A model generated the notes under the pieces. It made no database searches. It was not told where the DNA came from and saw only the letters and a list, made by a program, of their open reading frames with translations. A stretch of 48,215 bases of DNA from Pseudonocardia lacus (GTDB lineage Bacteria; Actinomycetota; Actinomycetes; Mycobacteriales; Pseudonocardiaceae), in contig NZ_JAHDTH010000035.1 in assembly GCF_018531445.1 (NCBI RefSeq), forward strand, positions 1 through 48,215. The letters run 5' to 3'. This document shows, one piece after another, positions 34,644-43,095 of the stretch. The number at the start of each line of letters is the position of its first letter. Position 1 is the first letter of the stretch. A program made the position numbers and the translations under genes.

Positions 34644-35789
34644 TCACCCGACCACGACCGTCGGCTCGCCCTCGACGGGCGGCATCGACTCGGCGATCTT
34701 GAGCGCCTCCTCGATCAGGGTCTCCACGATCTGGTGCTCGGGCACGGTCTTGATGACCTCGCCCCTGACGAAGATCTGGCCCTTGCCGTTGCCGGAGGCG
34801 ACGCCGAGGTCGGCCTCGCGGGCCTCGCCCGGGCCGTTGACGACGCAGCCCATGACCGCGACCCGCAGCGGCACCTCCATGCCGGTCAGGCCGGCGGTGA
34901 CCTCGTCGGCGAGCTTGTAGACGTCGACCTGGGCGCGCCCGCAGGACGGGCAGGACACGATCTCCAGCTTGCGCGGGCGCAGGTTGAGCGACTGCAGGAT
35001 CTGGGTGCCGACCTTGATCTCCTCGACCGGCGGGGCGGACAGCGAGACGCGGATCGTGTCGCCGATGCCCTGGCGCAGCAGCGCGCCGAACGCCACGGCC
35101 GACTTGATGGTGCCCTGGAAGGCCGGCCCGGCCTCGGTGACGCCCAGGTGCAGCGGGTAGTCGCACTGCTCGGCGAGCAGCTCGTAGGCGCGCACCATGA
35201 CGACCGGGTCGTTGTGCTTGACCGAGATCTTGATGTCGTGGAAGTCGTGCTCGGCGAACAGGCTCGCCTCCCACATCGCCGACTCGGCCAGCGCCTCCGG
35301 GGTGGCCTTGCCGTACTTGGCCAGCAGTCGCTTGTCCAGCGAGCCGGCGTTGACCCCGATCCGGATCGGCGTGCCGTGGTCCTTCGCGGCGGCGGCGATC
35401 TGCTTGACCTGGTCGTCGAACTTGCGGATGTTGCCCGGGTTGACCCGGACCGCGGCGCAGCCCGCCTCGATCGCGGCGAAGACGTACTTGGGCTGGAAGT
35501 GGATGTCGGCGACGACCGGGATCTGCGACTTGCGCGCGATCGCGGGCAGCGCGTCGGCGTCGTCCTGGCTCGGGCAGGCGACCCGGACGATGTCGCAGCC
35601 GGCCGCGGTGAGCTCGGCGATCTGCTGCAGGGTCGCGTTGACGTCGGCGGTCAGCGTGGTGGTCATGGACTGCACCGAGATCGGGAAGTCCGATCCGACC
35701 CCGACCGGTCCGACCATCAGCTGGCGGGTCTTGCGTCGCTCGGCGAGGGTGGGAGCGGGCGGCACGGGCATGCCCAGTGAGACGGTCAC
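34644..35789 (-). CDS. ispG: 4-hydroxy-3-methylbut-2-en-1-yl diphosphate synthase
   Basis: A 381-residue enzyme of the non-mevalonate isoprenoid pathway that converts MEcPP to HMBPP. The TIM-barrel half includes [20 protein letters not shown] and [19 protein letters not shown]; the iron-sulfur half has the cluster cysteines in [14 protein letters not shown] and [16 protein letters not shown]. The GTG at 35789 is 6 nt after GATACT (35796-35801), again a leaderless arrangement. It is encoded between rip1 and the GNAT gene and shares its pathway with dxr. Confidence 0.97.
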   Translation of the reverse strand: MTVSLGMPVPPAPTLAERRKTRQLMVGPVGVGSDFPISVQSMTTTLTADVNATLQQIAELTAAGCDIVRVACPSQDDADALPAIARKSQIPVVADIHFQPKYVFAAIEAGCAAVRVNPGNIRKFDDQVKQIAAAAKDHGTPIRIGVNAGSLDKRLLAKYGKATPEALAESAMWEASLFAEHDFHDIKISVKHNDPVVMVRAYELLAEQCDYPLHLGVTEAGPAFQGTIKSAVAFGALLRQGIGDTIRVSLSAPPVEEIKVGTQILQSLNLRPRKLEIVSCPSCGRAQVDVYKLADEVTAGLTGMEVPLRVAVMGCVVNGPGEAREADLGVASGNGKGQIFVRGEVIKTVPEHQIVETLIEEALKIAESMPPVEGEPTVVVG

Positions 35790-35898
35790 CCCTCCAGTAT
35801 CCAGGCCCGTGATCGGGCCCGCCGCCGGCCGTGGCCAGCACCACCACCCGGCGTGACGGATACCCTCCGACCAGGGGATCCTCCCCCGGGGCTACCGG

Positions 35899-37203
35899 CT
35901 ACTGGAACAGCCGCACGGGGTTGATGACGTCGGCCACCAGCAGCAGCCCGCTCCAGGCGATGAACACCAGCGCCACCACGTAGGCCACCGGCAGCAGCTT
36001 GGCCACGTCCACCGGCCCGGGGTCGGGGCGCCCGCGCAGCCGCGCGATCCGCTTCTTCACCGCCTCCCAGAGCGCCGGGAAGATCTGCCCGCCGTCCAGC
36101 GGCGGGATCGGCAGCAGGTTGAACAGGAACAGCGAGATGTTCACCGCGGCCAGCAGCTGCAGGAAGAACGCGATCTCCTGGCCGACCGGGATGTCCTGGG
36201 CCAGGATCTCGCCGCCGATCCGGGACACGCCGACCACGCCGATGGGGCCGTCCATGTCGCGCTCCTCGCCCAGGAACACCGCCCCGAACAGCGCCGGGAC
36301 GCGGGCGGGCAGCGCGACGATGGCCTGGCCGGTGCGGCTGATGATCTCGCCGATCTCCCCGGCGACGGCCGGCAGGTCCTTGCGCTGGACCTCGTTGAGC
36401 GGCGACAGGCCCAGGAAGCTGGCGTCGACGATCTTCTCGTTGTCGTCCAGGTCGCGCAGCTGGGTCGTGATCAGCGTGGGCGTCAGGTCCAGCCGGCGCC
36501 CGTCGCGCTCCACGGTGACCGTCACGGTGCCCGAGCTGGCCCGGATGGCCTCCTGCAGCGCGCGCCAGTCGTCCTGCTCGTAGGGGCGGCCGTTGAAGGC
36601 GATGATCTGGTCACCGGCCCGGAACCCGGCCGCGGCCGCCGGGGTGAGCGGTGCGCCCGGCGGGCACTCCGTCGTCGTGGCGGTGGCCGGCACGACGCAC
36701 TCGCTGACGGCGCTCACGGTGGTCGTGTACGTGGGCACCCCGAACCCCATGAGCACGATCGCGAACAGCACGACCGCCAGCACCAGGTTCATGAACGGCC
36801 CGGCGAACATCACCACCACGCGCTTCCACGGGGCGCGCAGGTAGAACTGCCGGTCGGCGTCCTCGGGGCGCACGTCCATCGCGGACTGGCGGCGGGCGTC
36901 GTCCATCAGGCCCTGGAACGGGCCGGTCCGCCGGGTGCGGCCGAGCGTGCTGCCCGAGCCGGGGGCCGGTGGGATCATCCCGATCATGCGGATGTAGCCG
37001 CCCAGCGGGATGGCCTTGAGCCCGAACTCGGTCTCGCCGCGCTTGCGCGACCAGATCGTCCGGCCGAAGCCGACCATGAACTCGGGAACCTTGATGCCGA
37101 ACCAGCGGGCCGTCGTGAAGTGCCCCAGCTCGTGCCAGGCGACCGAGAGCAGGATCCCCACGAAGAAGATCACGATTCCCAGCACGGTCATCATCGAAGG
37201 CAC
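35899..37203 (-). CDS. rip1: Site-2 intramembrane metalloprotease (Rip1/RseP)
   Basis: A 434-residue membrane zinc protease that cleaves anti-sigma factors and other membrane proteins. The zinc motif HELGH is at residues ~25-29 in the first helix, and the third ligand is in NLLPIPPLDGGQ near 375. A PDZ domain (residues ~185-250, GFRAGDQIIAFNGRPY) lies between helices 2 and 3, preceded by a Cys-containing periplasmic segment. The start could be GTG 37203 or the ATG pair 9-12 nt later. It lies 6 bp from dxr in the same orientation. Confidence 0.95.
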   Translation of the reverse strand: MPSMMTVLGIVIFFVGILLSVAWHELGHFTTARWFGIKVPEFMVGFGRTIWSRKRGETEFGLKAIPLGGYIRMIGMIPPAPGSGSTLGRTRRTGPFQGLMDDARRQSAMDVRPEDADRQFYLRAPWKRVVVMFAGPFMNLVLAVVLFAIVLMGFGVPTYTTTVSAVSECVVPATATTTECPPGAPLTPAAAAGFRAGDQIIAFNGRPYEQDDWRALQEAIRASSGTVTVTVERDGRRLDLTPTLITTQLRDLDDNEKIVDASFLGLSPLNEVQRKDLPAVAGEIGEIISRTGQAIVALPARVPALFGAVFLGEERDMDGPIGVVGVSRIGGEILAQDIPVGQEIAFFLQLLAAVNISLFLFNLLPIPPLDGGQIFPALWEAVKKRIARLRGRPDPGPVDVAKLLPVAYVVALVFIAWSGLLLVADVINPVRLFQ

Positions 37204-37209
37204 TCCAGG

Positions 37210-38403
37210 TCAGGTCGAGCGGATGCCCGCCGCGGCGGCGGTGCGCGCGGCCGTGCGGGCGTAGGCCCGGGCCCACTCCTCGGCGGCGAGCACGTCGGAG
37301 ACCGTAGCGGGGTCGGTGGTCCACGCTCCCGCCGCGTCCAGCACCTGCGCGAGCACGTCGGTGATGGCGGTGAAGGAGAGCCTGCCGGCCACGAAGGCGG
37401 CCACGACCTCCTCGTTGGCCGCGTTGAGCACGGCCGGCATGCAGCCGCCCGCGGCACCCGCCCGGCGGGCCAGCCGCACGCCGGGCAGCGCGTCGTCGTC
37501 GAGCGGTTCGAACGTCCAGCTCTGCGGCTCGTCCCAGCGGTTGGGCCGGGCCGCCCCCGGCACCCGCTCGGGCCAGCCCAGCGCCAGCGAGATGGGCAGG
37601 CCCATGTCCGGCGGGCTGGCCTGGGCCAGCGTGCTGCCGTCCACGAACGTGACCATCGAGTGGATCATCGACTGGGGGTGCACCACGACGTCGATGCGGT
37701 CGTAGGGGATGTCGAACAGCAGGTGCGCCTCGATCACCTCGAGGCCCTTGTTGATCAGCGTCGCCGAGTTGATCGTGATGACCGGGCCCATGTTCCAGGT
37801 GGGGTGGGCCAGCGCCTCGTCGACGGTGACGCCGGTGAGGTCGGCGCGTTTGCGCCCGCGGAACGGCCCGCCGGAAGCGGTCAGCACGAGCCGGTCGACC
37901 TCGCTCGCCCGCCCGCCGCGCAGGCACTGGGCCAGCGCGGAGTGCTCGGAGTCGACCGGCACGATCTGGCCGGGCGCGGCCGCCCCGGTGACCAGCGCGC
38001 CGCCCGCGACCAGCGACTCCTTGTTGGCCAGCGCGAGCACCGCGCCGGCGTCGAGCGCGGCCAGCGTGGGGCCCAGCCCGACCGAACCGGTGATCGCGTT
38101 GAGCACGGTGTGGGCCCCGGAGGTGCCGGCCAGCTCGGTGGCGGCGTCGGGCCCGGCCAGCACCGAGACGCCGGGCAGCAGCTCGCGCAGCCGCTCGGCG
38201 GCCTCCGCGCGCGCCACGGCGACGCGCGGCACGCGGTGCTCGCGGACCTGGCGGGCGAGCAGGTCGAGATCGCCCCCGCCGGCGGCCAGCCCGGCGACGG
38301 TGAAGCGGTCCGGGTTGGCGGAGATGAGGTCGAGGGCCTGGGTGCCGACCGAACCGGTTGACCCGAGCACGACCACGGAGCGACTGGACATCCTCACCAT
38401 CAT
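37210..38403 (-). CDS. dxr: 1-deoxy-D-xylulose 5-phosphate reductoisomerase
   Basis: A 397-residue enzyme for the second step of the non-mevalonate pathway. The NADPH motif [17 protein letters not shown] is at residues ~9-25, metal/substrate residues lie in [14 protein letters not shown], and [32 protein letters not shown] and [10 protein letters not shown] are all conserved. Several starts (ATG 38403, ATG 38400, GTG 38397, ATG 38391) follow a GGAGG; spacing favours 38397 or 38391, and the longest is given here. It is upstream of rip1 and ispG. Confidence 0.96.
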   Translation of the reverse strand: MMVRMSSRSVVVLGSTGSVGTQALDLISANPDRFTVAGLAAGGGDLDLLARQVREHRVPRVAVARAEAAERLRELLPGVSVLAGPDAATELAGTSGAHTVLNAITGSVGLGPTLAALDAGAVLALANKESLVAGGALVTGAAAPGQIVPVDSEHSALAQCLRGGRASEVDRLVLTASGGPFRGRKRADLTGVTVDEALAHPTWNMGPVITINSATLINKGLEVIEAHLLFDIPYDRIDVVVHPQSMIHSMVTFVDGSTLAQASPPDMGLPISLALGWPERVPGAARPNRWDEPQSWTFEPLDDDALPGVRLARRAGAAGGCMPAVLNAANEEVVAAFVAGRLSFTAITDVLAQVLDAAGAWTTDPATVSDVLAAEEWARAYARTAARTAAAAGIRST

Positions 38404-38463
38404 CCTCCGCCGCGTGTTGTGCGACGATGAGCCCCGGCACTCGCATGATCAGGAGGACTACCG

Positions 38464-38724
38464 GTGGCGAGGAACTCCAAGGAGCTGGCCAAGCGCTCCG
38501 CGGTCGACCCGCGGGACGAGCCGTCGGCCGAGTGGGGCTGGCACGGCAGCTTCCCCAGGGGGAAGGTCGCCGGCGGTGTCGTCTCGATCATCTTCCTGCT
38601 GCTGTTCAGCCTCGGCCCGTACCAGAGCAGGACCCAGGACCTCTGGCTCTACGGCACCGCGCTGGTCCTGGTCGGGCTGATCGCGCTCCAGGTCGTCTCG
38701 CGCCGCAACTCCTGGCGGCGCTGA
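38464..38724 (+). CDS. DUF2631 small membrane protein
   Basis: An 86-residue protein with two transmembrane helices, VAGGVVSIIFLLLFSLGP (residues ~35-52) and WLYGTALVLVGLIALQVV (~60-77). The N-terminal AKRSAVDPRDEPSAEWGWHG is typical of DUF2631. Function unknown. AGGAGG precedes the GTG. It is divergent from dxr and 7 bp upstream of the primase-polymerase gene. Confidence 0.87.
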   Translation: MARNSKELAKRSAVDPRDEPSAEWGWHGSFPRGKVAGGVVSIIFLLLFSLGPYQSRTQDLWLYGTALVLVGLIALQVVSRRNSWRR

Positions 38725-38731
38725 GGCCGCC

Positions 38732-39703
38732 GTGGCCGGGCCCGCTGTCGAGCTGGAGGTCGGCGACCGCACCGTCCGGCTGAGCAACCCGGACCGGGTG
38801 TACTTCCCGGCCCGCGGCGAGACCAAGCTCGACCTGGCGCGCTACTACCTGGCGGTCGCCGACGGCGTCGTGCGCGCCCTGCGCGACCGGCCCTGCATGC
38901 TGCACCGCTTCCCGACCGGCGTCACCGGGGAGAAGGTCCACCAGAAGCGGCTGCCGCGCGGCGCGCCCGACTGGATCCAGACCGTGCGGGTGGACTTCCC
39001 GCGCTGGGGCCGCCACGCCGACGAGCTGTGCGTGCAGCACCCGGCCGACGTCGTGTGGGCCGTCCAGATGTCGACGGTCGAGTTCCACCCGTGGAACTCC
39101 CGGCGCGCCGACACCGAGAAGCCCGACGAGTGGCGCATCGACCTCGACCCGATGCCCGGGGCCACCTACGCCGATGTGCGGCGGGTGGCGCACGTCGCCC
39201 ACGAGGTGCTCGACGAGCTGGGCGCCACCGGCTGGCCGAAGACCTCCGGTGGCAAGGGCATGCACGTCTACGTGCGGATCCCGCCCGAGCACGGCTTCGC
39301 CGACGTCCGCCGGGCCGCGCACGCGTTCGCCCGCGAGGTCGGCCGCCGCTGCGACCTCGTCGACCTGACCTGGTGGCGCAAGGACCGCGACCCGGCGTCG
39401 GTGTTCGTGGACTACAACCAGAACACCCGCGACCACACGATCCGCTGCGCGTACTCGGTGCGCGGCGTCGCCGAGGGCCTGGTCTCGACGCCGATCCGCT
39501 GGGACGAGGTCGACGACGCCGTCCCGGACGATTTCACCATCGCCACCGTGCCCGCGCGCTTCGCCGAGCTGGGCGACCTGCACGCCGGCATCGACGACGC
39601 CGTGTTCCGGATCGACGAGCTGCTGGAGTGGGCCGACCGCGACGCCCGCGACGGCGCCGAGGAGCCACCGGAGGACGACGTGCAGGACCTCGACGCCCGC
39701 TGA
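38732..39703 (+). CDS. Stand-alone LigD-type primase-polymerase (Prim-PolC/PolD-like)
   Basis: A 323-residue AEP-superfamily polymerase matching the polymerase domain of LigD without nuclease or ligase domains. LSNPDRVYFPARGETKLDLARYY is the N-terminal signature, WRIDLDPMPGATY (residues ~132-144) holds the catalytic Asp pair, KTSGGKGMHVYVRI (~170-183) the Ser/His nucleotide-binding motif, and VFVDYNQNTRDHTIRCAYSVR the third motif. In mycobacteria the stand-alone enzyme works with LigC in gap filling during base excision repair; ligC is 3.4 kb downstream here. GTG start 7 bp after the DUF2631 stop suggests cotranscription. Confidence 0.93.
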   Translation: MAGPAVELEVGDRTVRLSNPDRVYFPARGETKLDLARYYLAVADGVVRALRDRPCMLHRFPTGVTGEKVHQKRLPRGAPDWIQTVRVDFPRWGRHADELCVQHPADVVWAVQMSTVEFHPWNSRRADTEKPDEWRIDLDPMPGATYADVRRVAHVAHEVLDELGATGWPKTSGGKGMHVYVRIPPEHGFADVRRAAHAFAREVGRRCDLVDLTWWRKDRDPASVFVDYNQNTRDHTIRCAYSVRGVAEGLVSTPIRWDEVDDAVPDDFTIATVPARFAELGDLHAGIDDAVFRIDELLEWADRDARDGAEEPPEDDVQDLDAR

Positions 39704-39763
39704 CGCCCCGCCGGGCCCGCTGGGCCCGGGGTTTACCCGTGGTCCGGGCGCGGTCGGCCGCGA

Positions 39764-39769
39764 TACCCT
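39764..39769 (+). promoter_or_regulatory. Leaderless -10 element before the small upstream frame
   Basis: TACCCT in GCGATACCCTGG is followed after 6 nt by the GTG at 39776, the same geometry as at proS and yaaA. Confidence 0.5.
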
Positions 39770-39775
39770 GGTCAC

Positions 39776-39844
39776 GTGCGTGAGCAGCGATTTCCCCGCC
39801 CCCGGCCGCAGCGCGGCCGCGAGGGCCGGCCACCGCGCGCCTGA
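39776..39844 (+). CDS. Candidate 22-residue leader peptide of the PheS-related gene
   Basis: A leaderless-type GTG opens a 22-codon frame beginning MREQRFPRPRPQRG and rich in Arg and Pro, with a single Phe encoded by the rare TTT. Its TGA is directly followed by a stem arm that pairs with the ribosome-binding region of the next gene. Position, promoter and downstream structure suggest a regulatory leader peptide; there is no homology support. Confidence 0.45.
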   Translation: MREQRFPRPRPQRGREGRPPRA

Positions 39845-39900
39845 GTCCTCGCGCCGCCGCGGTCGGGGTGTGCCGCCGCCCGCCACCGCACCGCGAGGAC
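39845..39900 (+). promoter_or_regulatory. Hairpin sequestering the ribosome-binding site of the PheS-related gene
   Basis: GTCCTCGCG (39845-39853) and CGCGAGGAC (39892-39900) form a perfect 9-bp stem around a 38-nt loop. The right arm contains the GAGG ribosome-binding site of the ATG at 39906, and the left arm begins right after the stop codon of the 22-codon frame. A ribosome finishing that frame would cover the left arm and free the site. Confidence 0.5.
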
Positions 39901-39905
39901 CAGCC

Positions 39906-41048
39906 ATGACCGCCACGCTCACCCCGTCCCGCATTTCCGCCGCCCAACTCGTCGCCGCGCTGTCCGTGCGCGACCTGACCGACCCCGCCGCCGGCCCGCA
40001 CGCCCTGCAGGCCCTGCTCGGCGCCGCCGTCGACGCCCTCGCCGCGCGCTGGGGCTGCGCGGTCGAGGTGCACCGGCCGTCGCCGCTCGTCGCCGTCGAG
40101 GACAACTACGACCGGCTGGGCTACGCCCCGGCCGCGGCCACCCGGGCCGGGCGCTACTCCCGCTACGTCAGCGACACCGTGATGCTGCGCAGCCACACCT
40201 CCGCCGGGGTCCCGCCCGCGCTGCGCGGCCTCGCGGCCCGGCCCGGGCCGCCCGCCGACGTCCTGCTCGTGCTGCCCGGGCTCACCCACCGCCGCGACGT
40301 GGTCGACCGGCTGCACGTCGGCACGCCGCACCAGCTCGACCTGTGGCGCATCACCCGCGACGCGCCGGTGCGGGTGCCCGACCTGCTCGACATGGTCGAT
40401 GCGCTGGTCACCGCCGTGCTGCCGGGCGCGCGGTGGCGCGCGGAACCGGCCGAGCACCCGTACACCACCGACGGCCTGCAGGTCGACGTCCGCACCGCCG
40501 ACGGGTGGGTCGAGCTGGCCGAGTGCGGGCTGGCCGCCCCGCACGTGCTGCGCCGGGCCGGTCTCGACCCCGCCCGGCACACCGGCCTCGCCCTGGGCAT
40601 GGGCCTGGACCGCGCCCTCATGCTGCGCAAGGGCGTGCCCGACATCCGGCTGCTGCGCGCCGAGGACCCGCGCATCGCCGGGCAGATGCTCGACCTCGCG
40701 CCGTGGCGGCCGGTGTCGGCGCTGCCGCCCGTGCGTCGCGACCTGTCCATCGTGCTCGACGGCCCGGTGGTCGACCCCGAACTGCTCGGCGACCGGGTCC
40801 GCACCGCCCTCGGCGCGCGGGCGGACGCGCTGGAGAGCCTCGACGTGCTGGCCGCGACCCCGCACGAGGACCTGCCCACGCCGGCGCGGACCCGCCTGGG
40901 CACCCGCCCCGGCCAGCTGAACGTGCTGCTGCGCCTGGTGCTGCGCCCGGTCGACCGGACCCTCACCGACGCCGAGGCGAACGCGGTGCGCGACCGGGTC
41001 TACGCCGCGGTGCACGAGGGGCCGCACCACGAGTGGGCGGCCTGCTGA
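39906..41048 (+). CDS. srmL: PheS-related ligase-like protein (SrmL type)
   Basis: A 380-residue protein that joins a PheS-like class II synthetase core to a PheT-like C-terminal domain. Motif 2-like residues are SDTVMLRSHTSAGVPPALRG (~92-111) and motif 3 is LALGMGLDRALMLRKGVPDI (~228-247). The last ~100 residues, from PPVRRDLSIVLDG to VLLRLVLRPVDRTLTDAEAN, match the FDX-ACB domain that binds tRNA-Phe in PheT. The B3/B4 editing domains and coiled coil are absent. It is therefore not a normal PheRS; I recall the name PheS-related mystery ligase SrmL for such proteins. Substrate unknown. ATG at 39906 is chosen because GAGG lies 7-10 nt upstream. Confidence 0.82.
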   Translation: MTATLTPSRISAAQLVAALSVRDLTDPAAGPHALQALLGAAVDALAARWGCAVEVHRPSPLVAVEDNYDRLGYAPAAATRAGRYSRYVSDTVMLRSHTSAGVPPALRGLAARPGPPADVLLVLPGLTHRRDVVDRLHVGTPHQLDLWRITRDAPVRVPDLLDMVDALVTAVLPGARWRAEPAEHPYTTDGLQVDVRTADGWVELAECGLAAPHVLRRAGLDPARHTGLALGMGLDRALMLRKGVPDIRLLRAEDPRIAGQMLDLAPWRPVSALPPVRRDLSIVLDGPVVDPELLGDRVRTALGARADALESLDVLAATPHEDLPTPARTRLGTRPGQLNVLLRLVLRPVDRTLTDAEANAVRDRVYAAVHEGPHHEWAAC

Positions 41049-41066
41049 CCGGCCGCGGCCGGGCCG

Positions 41067-41510
41067 TCAGCCGCGGGCCCTCGCGATGATCTTCGCCTGG
41101 TTCGTGAGCACGGTGGACAGGAACGTGCCCGTCCGGCGGTGCAGGGCCGTGGTCACGAGCCTGATCGGACAGGCCGGCGTGTCCCGCTCCGGCAGGAACG
41201 TGAGCTCGGGCAGGCCCGCGTAGACGTAGGAGGGGTCGTCGTCGCGCATGCGCCACGTCCCGCCGATGTGCCGGCGGTAGACCTCGCCGACGTAGCGGGC
41301 CGCGCCGTCGAGGTTCGGTTCGGGATCGGCCCGGATGGCCGCGGGGTCCGGGTAGCGCTCGAGCAGGAACGCCTCGAGGGCGTCCAGCGACGACGGGGTA
41401 CGGTCGAGCGCGCCCCGCACCTCCGACGGCAACCGCGCGGAGAACTCTTCGAGCGCGTCGTCCATGTGCGCGATCCAGTACTCGAACAGCTCCCGTTCCT
41501 CGGCCGTCAT
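41067..41510 (-). CDS. Conserved protein of unknown function
   Basis: A 147-residue soluble protein without signal peptide or membrane segment. Residues 1-60 are helical and acidic (EERELFEYWIAHMDDALEEF), and the later part has NLDGAARYVGEVYRRHIGGTW and LPELTFLPERDTPACPIRLV. I do not recognise a catalytic motif. The ARYVGEVYRRH segment recurs, as I recall, in small actinobacterial proteins of unknown role. It is convergent with the PheS-related gene (18-bp gap). Confidence 0.7.
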   Translation of the reverse strand: MTAEERELFEYWIAHMDDALEEFSARLPSEVRGALDRTPSSLDALEAFLLERYPDPAAIRADPEPNLDGAARYVGEVYRRHIGGTWRMRDDDPSYVYAGLPELTFLPERDTPACPIRLVTTALHRRTGTFLSTVLTNQAKIIARARG

Positions 41511-41565
41511 CCGTGTCCCCCGCGTCGTCGAGTGGAGGCCCGATCCTCCTCCGGGCCGGCGGGGC

Positions 41566-42120
41566 TCAGCCGGCGGCCTCCCGCAGCCGGGCGAACTCCT
41601 CGCCCAGCGTCGCCGGCGTCCAGTGCGCGTTGAGGCCGCTCGGGTTGGGCAGCACCCAGATCCGCGTCGCGCCCCAGCGCTCGTCCCGCGGGCCGACGCC
41701 GGCCTTCGGCAGGCCGAACGCCGTGCGGTACGCGGTGATGCCGACGACGGCCAGCCACACCGGGCGCACCTGCTCGACCAGCTGCCGCAGCCGCCGCCCG
41801 CCGGCCACCAGTTCCTCGGTGGAGAGCTCGTCGGCGCGGGCGGTGGCCCGCGGGGCCATGTTGGTGATGCCCAGGCCCAGGCCGGCCAGCTCGCCCTGCT
41901 CGGCGGGCAGCAGCCGGCGCGGGGTGAACCCGGAGGCGTGCAGGGCGGGCCAGAAGCGGTTGCCCGGCCGGGCGAAGTGCAGGCCGGTCGCGGCGGAGAC
42001 GAGCCCGGGGTTGATGCCGCAGAACAGCACGCGCAGGGGCGGGTCGCCGGGGCCGGGCAGGACGTCGTCGACGGTCCGGTCGCGGGCGGCGGCGAGGTCG
42101 GCCGGGGTCAGCGCGGGCAC
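41566..42120 (-). CDS. mug: G/U mismatch-specific uracil-DNA glycosylase
   Basis: A 184-residue enzyme of the Mug/TDG family, which removes uracil or ethenocytosine opposite guanine. The catalytic loop is RVLFCGINPGLVSAATGLHF (residues ~30-49), with Asn in GINPG, followed by RPGNRFWPALHASGFTP. The intercalation/minor-groove motif is LPNPSGLNAHW near 158. GTG start at 42120. It is encoded between the primase-polymerase and LigC genes, consistent with base excision repair. Confidence 0.93.
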   Translation of the reverse strand: MPALTPADLAAARDRTVDDVLPGPGDPPLRVLFCGINPGLVSAATGLHFARPGNRFWPALHASGFTPRRLLPAEQGELAGLGLGITNMAPRATARADELSTEELVAGGRRLRQLVEQVRPVWLAVVGITAYRTAFGLPKAGVGPRDERWGATRIWVLPNPSGLNAHWTPATLGEEFARLREAAG

Positions 42121-42138
42121 CCGGGCATCGTGCCCGGT

Positions 42139-42540
42139 TCAGCTCGCCGCCGCGTTCGCGGCCATCCGGCGCAGGACGTCGACGGTGGCGGCGTACTCGG
42201 CGGGCGCGATGCCGGCCATCACCCGCTCGCGCTGGGCCCGCACGGCCACCAGGAGCCGGTCGCGGGCGGCGGCGCCCTCGGCGGTGAGGGTGATGCGGTC
42301 GCGCTCGGTGCGCACCCACCCGCGCTCGGCCAGCGCGCGCACCGGTGCGTCCGCCTCGGCGGGGTCGGCGAAGAACGGCGCGAGCGCCCGCGCGGTCCCC
42401 TCCCCCGCGGCCACGTTGAGCAGCTGCCACTGGCGGCGGTCGACGCCCTCGCCGGCCAGCGCCCGGGGCAGCGCCTCCTCCAGGGCGCGGTCGAGCTGCT
42501 TGACCCACCACCCGATAGGCTTGTCTTCTGACATGTACAT
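42139..42540 (-). CDS. MarR-like winged-helix regulator (minus-strand partner)
   Basis: A 133-residue protein resembling MarR regulators: WWVKQLDRALEEALPRALAG (helix 1), DRRQWQLLNVAAGEGTARAL, the winged helix ADAPVRALAERGWVRTERDRITLTAEGAAARDRLLV and a C-terminal dimerisation helix. The ATG at 42540 has CATACT 7 nt upstream on the minus strand, so it is probably leaderless; the ATG at 42534 is an alternative. It is head to head with a second MarR gene across a perfect palindrome. Confidence 0.8.
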   Translation of the reverse strand: MYMSEDKPIGWWVKQLDRALEEALPRALAGEGVDRRQWQLLNVAAGEGTARALAPFFADPAEADAPVRALAERGWVRTERDRITLTAEGAAARDRLLVAVRAQRERVMAGIAPAEYAATVDVLRRMAANAAAS

Positions 42541-42544
42541 GTCA
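42529..42544. promoter_or_regulatory. 16-bp perfect palindrome between the MarR genes
   Basis: TGACATGTACATGTCA overlaps the start of the minus-strand MarR gene. It also overlaps a plus-strand promoter candidate, CTGACA (42528-42533), 16 nt, TATGCA (42550-42555). It is the obvious operator for one or both MarR proteins. Confidence 0.75.
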
Positions 42545-42568
42545 AAGAGTATGCATCGGGGTGGTGCG

Positions 42569-43024
42569 ATGGTCCAGGACGGGACCGACCGGTCGGTGGC
42601 CGCGGTGGCGGCGGCGATGGTCGCCGTGCGCCGCCAGCAGTCGCGGCGGGCGCTGGGCCGCGCCGCCGGGGCCTCCGACGTCGACATCGCCGTGCAGGAG
42701 GTGCTCGACGCCGTCGACGTCGCCGACGCGGCCGGGGCGCCGGTCGGGGTCACCGGGGTCGCCGGGGCGCTGGCCGTCGACCAGCCGCGGGCCAGCAAGC
42801 TGGTCGCCGCGGCCGTGGCGGCCGGTCTCGTGCGCCGCGAGGCCGACCAGGCCGACGGGCGCCGCTCGCGGCTGGTGCTCACCGCGGACGGCCGCGAGCG
42901 CCTGGCCCACGTCCACGCGCACCGCGAGGCGCGCTTCGCCGCGGCGATGGCCGACTGGAGCGAGGCCGAGCGGGCCGCCTTCGCCGCTCTGCTGACCCGG
43001 TTCGTCGCCGGCCTGGGCCGCTGA
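42569..43024 (+). CDS. MarR-family regulator (plus-strand partner)
   Basis: A 151-residue MarR protein: SVAAVAAAMVAVRRQQSRRAL (helix 1), GVTGVAGALAVDQPRASKLVAAAVAAGLVRREADQADGRRSRL (residues ~70-112, recognition helix and wing with the DGRR wing-tip), then LVLTADGRERLAHVHAHREARF and a dimerisation helix. ATG at 42569 is chosen from the promoter position; in-frame ATGs at 42533, 42539 and 42551 would place the start inside the operator or promoter. It is 71 bp upstream of ligC. Confidence 0.87.
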   Translation: MVQDGTDRSVAAVAAAMVAVRRQQSRRALGRAAGASDVDIAVQEVLDAVDVADAAGAPVGVTGVAGALAVDQPRASKLVAAAVAAGLVRREADQADGRRSRLVLTADGRERLAHVHAHREARFAAAMADWSEAERAAFAALLTRFVAGLGR

Positions 43025-43095
43025 CCGGGCGCACGACCAGCCCCGATCGGGTGCCCGCCGGTCGCCTGCTTGCCGCGGGGGGCAGGATGACCTGC

